A model generated the notes under the pieces. That model was not told where the DNA came from. It searched no databases and saw only the letters and a list, made by a program, of their open reading frames with translations. A stretch of DNA of 64,000 nucleotides from Fabrea salina (lineage: Eukaryota; Ciliophora; Heterotrichea; Heterotrichida; Fabreidae), in NCBI GenBank assembly GCA_022984795.1, contig JALIHJ010000042.1, positions 1-64,000 on the forward strand. The letters run 5' to 3'. Positions 1 through 9,355 of this stretch are shown in pieces. The first letter of the stretch is position 1; each line of letters begins with the position of its first letter. Both the position numbers and the translations under genes were made by a program.

Positions 1-1218
1 AACACCCTAACACCCTAACACCCTAACACCCTAACACCCTAACACCCTAACACCCCTAACACCCTAACACCCTAACACCCTAACACCCCTAACACCCTAA
101 CACCCTAACACCCTAACACCCCTAACACCCTAACACCCTAACACCCTAACACCCTAACACCCTAACACCCTAACACCCTAACACCCTAACACCCTAACAC
201 CCTAACACCCTAACACCCTAACACCCTAACACCCTAACACCCTAACACCCTAACACCCTAACACCCTAACACCCTAACACCCTAACACCCTAACACCCTA
301 ACACCCTAACACCCTAACACCCTAACACCCTAACACCCTAACACCCTAACACCCTAACACCCTAACACCCTAACACCCTAACACCCTAACACCCTAACAC
401 CCTAACACCCTAACACCCTAACACCCTAACACCCTAACACCCTAACACCCTAACACCCTAACACCCTAACACCCTAACACCCTAACACCCTAACACCCTA
501 ACACCCTAACACCCTAACACCCTAACACCCTAACACCCTAACACCCTAACACCCTAACACCCTAACACCCTAACACCCTAACACCCTAACACCCTAACAC
601 CCTAACACCCTAACACCCTAACACCCTAACACCCTAACACCCTAACACCCTAACACCCTAACACCCTAACACCCTAACACCCTAACACCCTAACACCCTA
701 ACACCCTAACACCCTAACACCCTAACACCCTAACACCCTAACACCCTAACACCCTAACACCCTAACACCCTAACACCCTAACACCCTAACACCCTAACAC
801 CCTAACACCCTAACACCCTAACACCCTAACACCCTAACACCCTAACACCCTAACACCCTAACACCCTAACACCCTAACACCCTAACACCCTAACACCCTA
901 ACACCCTAACACCCTAACACCCTAACACCCTAACACCCTAACACCCTAACACCCTAACACCCTAACACCCTAACACCCTAACACCCTAACACCCTAACAC
1001 CCTAACACCTAACACCTAACACCCTAACACCCTAACACCCTAACACCCTAACACCCTAACACCCTAACACCCTAACACCCTAACCCTAACACCCTAACAC
1101 CCTAACACCCTAACACCCTAACACCCTAACACCCTAACACCCTAACACCCTAACACCCTAACACCCTAACACCCTAACACCCTAACACCCTAACACCCTA
1201 AACAACCCTAACACCTAA
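1..1218. repeat. Telomere, (CCCTAACA)n / (TGTTAGGG)n
   Basis: About 150 tandem copies of the 8-mer CCCTAACA run inward from the first base, with the G-rich strand pointing to the chromosome end as in a true telomere. This unit is the heterotrich (Stentor, Blepharisma) telomere repeat. Most of the tract is perfect. Variants with an extra C (CCCC) sit near 53, 86 and 119. Two 7-mers missing a C lie near 1005-1020, a CCCTAA 6-mer lies near 1080, and the array breaks up after about 1200 before unique sequence begins. The assembled length may not equal the true length. Confidence 0.97.
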
Positions 1219-3276
1219 ATAACTACCTAAATAATAGAAATTATAAGAGTATGAATATAGATAGAAGTAAACAGTAATATAAAGTGTAAAGAGTAAGTAA
1301 TAAGTATCTAAAAGAGTTAGTTATAGAAGATAAAGAACAACTAGGAGTAATCACACAAGTTAGTAAGTACTTAGTGAAGAAGGTGCTAATACATACAGTG
1401 AATAAGTTAACTAAATAGTAATGGAGTATTGTAAGTTAGTTTATAGATCAAGTATGAGACATAGTTTAAATCAGTAAAGTAGATGAAGTAATTTCTGAGT
1501 ACTTAGAGTAAACAACAGTGTTGGAACTAAGCAATGAATAAGTACATGGAATATGAATGACTTAAAGCATTCAATAGTCTGTGAATAAACTAGAATGTCT
1601 GAATACAGTCTACAAGACTAAGCAGAATGCACAAGTAACAGAGAGGTAGATACAAGATTGCTCATCACTCAGAATAAACTGGTTACTAAATAAGAGTATT
1701 GGTATGTCTGTGAACTAAAGCAAGCACTGGAGTCTTAAGTAATGAGTTGTCAAGTAGTTACTTAGTAGATCACTAAGAGATAACTAAGGCAGTGTCTATT
1801 AGATGGTGAGTTCTGAATGTTACTCAGTAGAAGACACTCTAGTCATCAAGAATAATTGGTGATTGAGTGTTTAATTGAAGTAGGATTAAATTGAGTAGTG
1901 ACAACAAGTCTAAACCGTAGCAATCTTGAATACTTAGTCACTCAACATAGTTCCTTCTCATTAATATAAGCAGTTTAGAGACTTACAAAAGGAATCAATT
2001 AGTCAATGACTACTAAGTAACAACCTTCAAAGCACTCACTTCAAACTTGACTCTATTAAATACCTCCAAAGAGTTCTTTAGAGTCTTGTTGGTTGATTGC
2101 TTTGACAATGCACTTCTCTCAGCAGTGAAGTACTTCTCCAGGATTAGTGTTCTTTGGTCTAAGTCTTTTAGTTGTCATCAATGTTCAATGAAGTTAATCA
2201 AAGTCTCTTCAGTTGTTCTGAGTATTGAAAGAAAGTATTCAAAACACTTCAAAAGACTGCATTGGGTTGTTTGATTAGTACTCTTCAAGGGTTTTCTAGA
2301 GAACAAAAGTTAAGACTGTGAGTACCTTTAAACGTTATGCACCTTCAAAAATGAAAGTATTCAGTTAAGTTTTAAACTAACATATTTTCTGCACACTATA
2401 GATCTTAGTACTTTTAGGCTCAGAAACTCTGACAACAAAGATCATGATCCTGAAGAAGAACTCAAAATCAAAGAGACTGAAGAAGTAACTACCATAAACA
2501 AGTAGTAAAGCATCTAGTTATCTGCATTTTGTCCTTTGAGTTCGTGTAATGAATGCATTGCTACTAGACTTATAGGTAGACAAGAACAAAAACTACATAG
2601 TGTGTAATGTCCTAATTGGTAACTAGAAACAGAACACACACTAAAGGAATTCCAAGTTAGAGAAGTTTGGTAGATCTAAATGTCCTTGATCTTAGAGTGA
2701 ATTTCGAAGGAAGTATTAAGTAACAATGCAACCTAAAATTATCTGAGTCTTCTAAAAGACAAGACCCAGGTACAGTCAATAATAGACTCCATAAGTACTT
2801 ACTAGGTTTTCTAATTTCAGATGCTCCAAACAAGTACTTCTGAAGCTAGGATAGAAATTGGTACTGAACAAAGCATACTATCACAGACTTCTGGTGTATT
2901 ATTAAGGGTAGGTAAATGAAGACTTTAAATGCAATTTCAGTTTTGGATAATCTGAACTCTGTAGAGATGAACTGGGTGTAGCATCCATAGGAGAACTCAA
3001 AATCAAGGCATGACAAAGAAGTTGTTGAGGTTAACAAAGAAGGACTCAGAAGTAACTGAAAAAGAACACTCAATAAACTTAGCAGTTAGCTTAAAGAATC
3101 CAAGTTGTTATATGCTACTTAAAGACTGCAGAGTCAAACACTTGTTATAGTAATGCTAGTTTAGTAATTTAATTAAATTGACCCAAGTAGTTGTTGCTGA
3201 ATATCCCTAAATCATTATGCATCAAGACCCAGCAACCAAACAAGTTAATCAATAATTGGATAATTAATAAGATTAG
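1219..3276. other. Gene-free subtelomeric sequence
   Basis: AT-rich sequence dense in stop codons on both strands, with many short strings such as AGTAAG and TTAGTAA. The only open frames are short ones near 2047-2274 (plus) and 2846-3073 (minus), without a convincing start or recognisable product. A plus-strand frame at about 2325-2508 ends in an acidic, lysine-rich tail that looks mildly protein-like but has no clear ATG. I see no tRNA-like fold, no tandem repeat and no supportable gene. It resembles the gene-poor tract at 4735-7484 in texture. Confidence 0.7.
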
Positions 3277-4734
3277 TTATCTTGGTTGGTTAATTAATTC
3301 TTTTAAGAACTCCGAGTCACCATGCTCTCCAAAGTAAACTCTCAAAACAGATTCAGAGACTCTTGAGTTGAATGTGACGTAATCTTCATCGAATCTTCTG
3401 ATGAAATTCTTCTCAATCAGTCTTAAGAACAACCCTTCCATTTCACCAGGAAATTCCATGACTGAGTCTTGGAAAAGAGGCTTGAGCACTTCTTTTAGTT
3501 CAGCTTCGTCAGTTTTTGAAATCTTAATTTGAGTCCTCAGTGTGTTTAAGCGTTTTTTGATGCCTTCTTTTAAGTACTCCTTCAAACTGATGTCTTTGTA
3601 CTTAGAGCAGAATTTCTTGAACCCTCTTAGTGAGCCATGGTACTTCAGGTACAACTGCAGGTCTTCATCTGTCACTGACCTGCTGTCCATTTCTGCTACT
3701 TGCTTCATCCAATTGGTGACTTCTTCTCCTTCTGGGTAGCTGAACTGAAAAGCATCAACATCGAATTCTTCATCAATTATGCTGAGCGATCCAATTCGGC
3801 CTGGAAGGTGTTGATCACTGCTGACTAGAATCACTTTGGCTAGCTCTTCTCCAGCGAAATCGAGTATCAGGTCTTTGATGAAGGAAGCCCCTTCTGAAGA
3901 TTTGTAGTCGCCTTGTAGGATGTCTTGCACGTTGTCAAAAATGAGGACTGGCTTTTTTCCTTCCTCAATCAAGTCTTTCAGACAGTCTTCGAGGATAACT
4001 TTGTTATTTATTGAGTAGCCCCGGGCTCCCAAAACTGAGTAAAGGTTCAGCCATAGATTCTCCTTTTTTTCTCTCAAGTCTACGTACACAGAAACGAACT
4101 GGGTCTCAGTGTCTGAGTACTCCTTGAGCACTTGAGGGTTGCTGATGACATGGCAAAGTCTTCGCATAAAGGTAGACTTGCCTATGCCTTTGGGTCCGTA
4201 GACCACGTCCACTCCTCTCTCAATGGGCTTTTCAAGGTAGTTGATCCATTCCTGAGTGAGTTCAGGATTTTCAATCAAAGTCCCTTTAACTCTAGGTGCT
4301 AGCTTGGGCTGAGTCAAGGTCTCTTTGATTTTTTGGACGCTGAATTGGGGGTCTTTAAGCCCGATCTCTATCTTATTGTTTTGGAGTTGTTCTTCGTTGA
4401 ATTTCCTTTGGTTCATGTAGCCTAGGTAGGCCACAAAGACTGCGAGGAAGGATATAAGTGCATTCGGAGGAATCATTCTTAGCCAAGGAGGGAAGTTGAC
4501 GACTTCGTAGATTTCTGTGCCTTCCTCAACAGTGAGGTTGTCTTGCTTGAGCTTTTTCCACACAATGCCGTCACCGCTTGCGAATAAGGACTTTCCGCCT
4601 ATTTCAGCGATATTCTCTCCCTGGGTGAACCTTTCGAATCTGAACTTGTAAAGTCTCAAGTCTCCGGAGTATCCCTGGGGAACTCTGAGCTTGTGGAAGT
4701 TGCGGACGACTCGACTGAACATTTTATTAGCCAT
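3277..4734 (-). CDS. Membrane-anchored P-loop ATPase
   Basis: A 485-residue protein in one exon, starting MANKMFSRVV with an A/T-rich leader before the ATG. The basic N-terminus (residues 1-30) could be a mitochondrial presequence. A hydrophobic span lies near residues 88-106. A P-loop ATPase domain follows, with Walker A GPKGIGKS at about 180-187 and Walker B KPVLIFDN at about 261-268, then a helical C-terminal part. The layout is that of an AAA/STAND-type ATPase of the archaeal-ATPase class. Membrane anchoring is inferred from the span, and mitochondrial location is only suggested by the charged start. It is the outermost gene on this chromosome arm and is isolated between two gene-poor stretches. 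The substrate and the precise family are not recognised. Confidence 0.8.
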   Translation of the reverse strand: MANKMFSRVVRNFHKLRVPQGYSGDLRLYKFRFERFTQGENIAEIGGKSLFASGDGIVWKKLKQDNLTVEEGTEIYEVVNFPPWLRMIPPNALISFLAVFVAYLGYMNQRKFNEEQLQNNKIEIGLKDPQFSVQKIKETLTQPKLAPRVKGTLIENPELTQEWINYLEKPIERGVDVVYGPKGIGKSTFMRRLCHVISNPQVLKEYSDTETQFVSVYVDLREKKENLWLNLYSVLGARGYSINNKVILEDCLKDLIEEGKKPVLIFDNVQDILQGDYKSSEGASFIKDLILDFAGEELAKVILVSSDQHLPGRIGSLSIIDEEFDVDAFQFSYPEGEEVTNWMKQVAEMDSRSVTDEDLQLYLKYHGSLRGFKKFCSKYKDISLKEYLKEGIKKRLNTLRTQIKISKTDEAELKEVLKPLFQDSVMEFPGEMEGLFLRLIEKNFIRRFDEDYVTFNSRVSESVLRVYFGEHGDSEFLKELINQPR

Positions 4735-5029
4735 TGAATTAGGGGATATGAGTTTGACTGGGTTATAGTAACTAGGACTTGGTTGAATTAATCAATGGGT
4801 TAGGGTGATGTCTGAAAGATGATCTTAGAGTCACAGTCTACGGGATTCTGATTAGCAATGTGAGTTTACTAAGTTAAAGTCTAGGACATAGAAGGCTGGA
4901 AACAGTAAGTAAACTTGGAAGGTTATGAGTGGACACCCATCAGAGAGAAGTCTGAAGAGAACATAGCTGTGAATAAGTAATTAGAGCATCTGCATACTAA
5001 GCTAGTAATCACAATGTTCATGCACAGTA

Positions 5030-5370
5030 CAAACAAAGCAAGAAATCAACGAAGACAACTCTGAGTCTCACCTAACAGAACTTAGAACTTAGACAACAGA
5101 TTGATACGAGAAGACGAATAGTTACTTCTCTGTATAAGTTGAATAATTCTTAAAGTAGTCAGAAATAAGAAATGATTTGATGGACTTTTCAATGCTTAGA
5201 CTTTGCTTTGTAAAGTGCAGTAGAGGAAAGGCACCACTCTGCAAATAGGTTGCTGATTAAGTAGCAGGGTTTGAAACCACTGGGAACTTCTTCATAATTT
5301 CTGGGTCAAACAGAAGTAGAGGAAAGTAACTAACATGCACACTGGAAAGAAAGAAGTCCAGAGTATCAAG
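5030..5370 (+). repeat. Direct repeat copy A
   Basis: This segment matches 6585-7000 in the same orientation. Shared blocks in the same order include CAAACAAAGCAAGA, GAAGACAACTCT, ACTTCTCTGTAT, AATAAGAAATGATTT, TAGAGGAA and CCACTG followed by AACTTCTTCA. The copies differ by many substitutions and by insertions in copy B, so the duplication is old. The match fades on both sides. Copy A lies upstream of the decayed coding region and copy B directly follows it. Confidence 0.75.
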
Positions 5371-5489
5371 TGAAGTAAATAGTGAAGGACAAGAAAAGCA
5401 CCCTGAACACAGAATGAAAAACAATATAACAAGCACTTGAAAATTGGTAATGAAATGAAACTGGTTGTGGATCTAGGCAATGAGCTCAA

Positions 5490-6567
5490 ACTTAGGGATG
5501 GAACGGGTACTTAAGCAGCAAAGGAATAGGGAAGGACTGGTACGGAATCGAAGTGTACCACATAGTGCTTTACGAATAAACTTCAGTGTCAGTGACTCTG
5601 CGTCTTGTTGAGCACACTAACAAGTACATTCTCAAATTGAAGGAGTGTGCTAAACTGACTCCAAGTACCACACAGCTTCCGAGTAGAAGAGTTTGGAAGC
5701 ATTGCACAAACTAACTGTACAAATGGAGATATCTGGAAGGAACGCAAAGCCAGTAGTGACCATTGAAGACATTAAGTTTGAGCACAGTTGGATAGGTGAC
5801 ATTTCTAACCAGATCACAGCAGCAAGGGAGACATAGAACACAAATAAACAAGTCAATCCAGGGGTCACTCCAGAGTCTTTGTCTTCAATCTCGACAACTA
5901 CCCAATACCGATTGACTACTCACTTACTTCTGACAACTACACTGAAATCTAAGCTCTGAAAATATTCACAGACACCAACGACCCCGACTACAACCCTACT
6001 TGCCAGACTTTGAAAGTAAAGAGAAACGAATCCAGATCATACTTACTGCTATACCTTGAACACAGGCTATACTGAGCTTACAAAATAGACATAATCACCT
6101 GTAACATTGCTGAACAAATGATTCCTTCTAGTTAAACTACTTCCTGGGAAAAACACACTGGAATGTTTGTTAGTAAGGAAAAGACACCTGACTCAATATC
6201 CAGTGCTTTGTAGGACAAAGGACTCATTAAGAAACTACTGACTTGAATAGTGAGTCAACACTGTGCTGTTTTCCAAAACTCAATACAGTTCAACACCACA
6301 GCAATTGCAAAAGACTGGGTTCTAGACGACTTGGAGGTAGAGTCAATAAAGGTAGTGCAAAACACCCTAAATACTAGCATAGACATTAAAGGCCCTAAAC
6401 CAACACTCAAATTTATCATTGAGGCTGCCTTACCTACTATTGACAAGAAGCTACAAGAAGGGATTCTTCTGTCCAACTCTAAATACTCTACTTACAACGA
6501 AGAAACAGTGTATATTGAAACTACAATCACAATGCCATGCGAAGAAAAGATTGTTGTTGATGCCTAG
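5490..6567 (+). pseudogene. Decayed protein-coding region, identity unknown
   Basis: Plus-strand reading through this interval gives protein-like sequence in stretches, interrupted by several stops and at least two changes of frame. The last part is an uninterrupted 105-codon frame at about 6250-6567 with ordinary composition (for example AKDWVLDDLEVESIKVV) ending on TAG, with a GTG rather than an ATG at its left edge. Further left, stretches such as FEHSWIGDI and IDYSLTSDNYTEI look like former coding sequence. I do not recognise the family. The number of interruptions is too high for 15-nt introns, and none of them shows the GTA...AG pattern. It is flanked by a pair of direct repeats. It could also be germline-limited or element-derived debris retained in the macronucleus. 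Confidence 0.45.
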
Positions 6568-6584
6568 TGCTTTGAGAAGTCCAA

Positions 6585-7000
6585 ACAAAGCAAGAGATGA
6601 AGACAACTCTAAGAATGAGTGATCTCAATACGACTTAGCATTGCGACAACACTCAAAAGTAAACAGATCTAGGAAGACTGAATAGTTTACTTCTCTGTAT
6701 TGGTAAATAATTCATTAAAGTAGTTATTCCTAAGGTGTTAGTAGGAATAAGAAATGATTTTGATGGAATTTGCAATGTTTAGACCTTTTCTAGAGTGTAT
6801 GCTTAGTTACTTAGTAGAGGAACTTGATGTCATGACTAGTTTGTGTGAAGGGCTATTGAGTTAAGTAACAAGGTTTGAAAACCACTGAACTTCTTCACAA
6901 AGAACAAAAGACAAACAAAAGCATGGAAAAGTAAAGGAAACTAACTATAATACACAACTAAGCACTAGAGTATTGGAACAGTGGGAAACAACAATGTTGC
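6585..7000 (+). repeat. Direct repeat copy B
   Basis: Second copy of the sequence at 5030-5370, same orientation, about 1.56 kb downstream, longer because of several small insertions. It begins about 18 nt after the stop of the decayed coding region, so it may represent the 3' flank of a tandemly duplicated gene whose first copy is lost, or the repeated edge of an element. Confidence 0.75.
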
Positions 7001-7484
7001 TTAGGATATTTCTACCTAGACTGAACTCTAAAGTTCTTATTAGTTGAAAGAACTTACTAGAGGTTAGAGACCTAGTGACAGCGTACTGACATGGAGTGTA
7101 AAGCAGAACAACAACCAATACTCAAAAAGACAGTTCATAAACAAACACCAGAATAACAACTCATTGCTAGTCTTAAAGCAGTAGTGTTGAATTAGCAGGT
7201 GTCTATAACTAAGGAATGTAAAGTACTCGAACAGATCAATCAAACTCTGAATACTTTGTCTATCTAATTCTAGGTTGAGTAAGACTAGTTCTTTATACAA
7301 ACAGAAACTCAGTGCTTGTAAAGAAGTGACTAAAGAAACAACACCTAGTGACATCTTTTAAATAGTCAATCATTAGACACTCAAGTATTTAGGAACCAAA
7401 CCTAGCTGAGTTTCTACTAGAAACAAGTCAGTCGAGCAAGGCATTACTTCCAAAACATAAACAGACAAAACACTCTAGTCATAG

Positions 7485-9165
7485 TTAATCATTAATCATT
7501 AAACAGAATGGACGACCGTAGTGCTTGAGAGTCATGGTTTCTTGAGAAGTGTTCTTCTTTAAACTCTGGAACTCGTCAGCTACTCCTTCAGTCCAGTTGT
7601 CAGGAACCAGAATGTACTCAGCAGCACTCATAGTCAGTGTCTGGGATTTCCCGAGGACTGGCTCCTTGAGCAGTTTGTATTCAATGTACTGCCCGTTCTC
7701 TACAAGGTTAGTGTTGTATTTGAAGTTTTGAGGGGAGTCGTACAACTTCACAAACTCTTTGGAGTTTCCTACTTTAGCCCTAGCAAGAATGTGGGCAAAC
7801 TCGTGCAGGAAACAAATCAGTGTAGAGGCTTTGTAGAGTTGCTGACTAGGGTGTTCCTCAGACTTTCTCTTCTTAGGGACTTCAGAACTAGTAGTGGACT
7901 TCACTAGTCTGTAGTCCTTGATCAGCACAGTTCTCGTCATCAAAGAAACTCCACAACCATCAAGTATCTCTGGGTTGCAGAGGTAAGTTTCTTGAAGAGT
8001 TGCTTCTAGAATGGATTCGTAGTTTTCTTGCAGATCCTCGTCTACTTCAGCACAGTAACTGGACTTCACAAAGGGAGTCAGCATAACAGCCTTGATGTTG
8101 TCTATGAACTCATCAGGCATCTTGACACTGAAAGTAGTTTCTTGAGCAAGGAAGTTGCTCATAGTGCTGGTAAAAAGGCGGATAGTTCCTGAACCTCTGA
8201 GATCGAAGAAGTACATCAGTCGGTCACAGAGGTATACTTGAATTTGCTTGTCCCCAGAAAGTTTCAGTTTGAGCCAGATTCCCATCAAACTGTTCATGGA
8301 CAGGAAACTCCAGAGTTGCTTGAAGTCTTCTACAGCTGATAGGTTGAACTTCTCTTCATCTAGTAAAGCTTCAAACAGCACTTGGATGGATTCCTTAGTT
8401 GCTTCAGTGAAGTTGAATTCTGAACTGGGTTGGTACTTTGGAGGGTATTGGTAGAATCCAGGTTCTTGACTAAGAGTTTGAAGATCTTGTTTCAAACTCT
8501 TGAACTCACTGGCCTTCTTCTCAATTCTAGAGTGTCCCTTTGTGATAGAATTCAGTTTATCCCAAACAAAGGAGTCCATTTTGTTGACTGCTTTGAGGAA
8601 CTCCTTTTCTTGGGCAGTGAATCCTTGGGTAGAGCAAGAACTAAACTTTCCCCGGAGTTTAGCCTTTACTCTGAGAGGCCCTTCTTCATAGCAGTTCAAG
8701 CACCTTATAAGGGAACCAGATGCACTGTAGTAATTCCCGAAGCATGAACCGCAGTTTTCGCATAGGATTTCCTTTATCCCAGCTTTTTCTTTGGCACAAA
8801 ACACGCATTTTAGGTTCCCATAACGATCTGGAACTAAGAACTTCTTCAGGAATGCACTCAAAGGATTTGTCCATGTAGCAGATTTTACAGAACTTCTCCT
8901 CAAAGTAGACAAATTCTTCACCCAAAAGGTTTCTTTGGCAGTCTTTGCATTCTTCAGACCGATCTTGGGGTCTGCATGCTCTGCATCTAAAGTTAAGGTC
9001 AGAGCAATAGTAAAGATGCCTTCTCTTTTGAACAATCTTGCACTGGAAGCATTCAGACTGTTCCTCTAGGTAGAATTCCAGTTTGTAGCAAGGCAGACAA
9101 AGAACTTGTCCCAGAATGACTACGTAGTTGTTAGTTTGTGGCACTTCGCAGCTTTTGCAATCCAT
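7485..9165 (-). CDS. Cys-rich HExxH protein with +1 frameshift
   Basis: Two overlapping minus-strand frames make one protein-like product of about 559 residues. Frame 1 starts at the ATG at 9165 (MDCKSCEVPQ) and carries CxxC pairs (CKSC, CLPC, CFQC, CRAC, CKDC, CKIC). The CxxC series continues in the +1 frame (KCVFC, CENCGSC, RCLNC), followed by a long domain with LHEFAH near the C-terminus. HEFAH fits the HExxH zinc site of gluzincin metallopeptidases, and EGVADE downstream could supply another ligand. Activity is inference. The switch must fall between about 8859 and 8815. No consensus intron fits, and a CTT-AGT-T heptamer lies exactly at the boundary. If the shift does not occur, frame 1 continues about 50 codons to a stop at 8686. 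Alternatives are an assembly indel or a recent disabling mutation. Confidence 0.7.
8832..8838 (-). promoter_or_regulatory. Candidate +1 frameshift heptamer CUU-AGU-U
   Basis: On the minus strand the sequence is CTT AGT T, with CTT in phase with the ATG at 9165 (codon 110). Skipping the A at 8835 puts GTT in the frame that carries the remaining CxxC pairs and the HEFAH domain. This heptamer is the same as the +1 site known from yeast EST3, and it differs from the Ty1/ABP140 site CUU-AGG-C only in its last two bases. Whether it works in this organism is unknown. Confidence 0.4.
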
Positions 9166-9355
9166 TTATACAAGACCTGAGTTTATACAAAGTTATGTTA
9201 ATCATAAAGCTAATATTACTCCACTTACTGGGTGCTTTTTCTGAGGAAGAATTTAGAGGGATCATTAAGGAGGTTTAATAACTGTTATGAAGTGTCTATT
9301 GCAGTAGAAATGGCCTAAATAAAGAAATCCAAGAGTTGATGAATAACTCATAATA

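Larger units (their letters stand above)
4735..7484. other. Gene-poor interval with gene debris and repeats
   Basis: No intact gene is supportable in this 2.7 kb stretch, which contrasts sharply with the near-continuous coding further right. It contains two diverged direct repeats (about 5030-5370 and 6585-7000) and, between them, a decayed plus-strand coding region. The tract 7000-7484 is AT-rich; a 96-codon minus-strand frame at 7064-7354 has an ATG but a low-complexity Leu/Phe/Cys-rich product and is probably fortuitous. 4735-5030 holds nothing I can name. Confidence 0.6.

Noticed and set aside
2047-2274. 75-codon open frame in the subtelomere, plus strand
   Set aside because: It starts on a non-ATG codon, has no recognisable product, and sits in stop-dense AT-rich sequence.
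5030-7000. Reading the direct repeats as LTRs of a retroelement
   Set aside because: No reverse transcriptase, integrase, gag-like or primer-binding features are visible between them, and the edges are too diverged to define.
7064-7354. 96-codon minus-strand frame rich in Leu, Phe and Cys
   Set aside because: Low-complexity composition, no domain, not preceded by a typical start context and within decayed sequence; probably chance.
1219-7484. CRISPR array, tRNA, rRNA or bacterial-type operon signals
   Set aside because: None seen; telomere, introns and gene families show a eukaryotic nuclear chromosome.
8789-8804. A 16-nt GT...AG string (GTGTTTTGTGCCAAAG, minus) that would restore the frame of the HExxH gene
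   Set aside because: It lacks the GTAA start and the A at position 10 seen in all other introns, and removing it would delete a CxxC pair (CVFC) that fits the protein's pattern.
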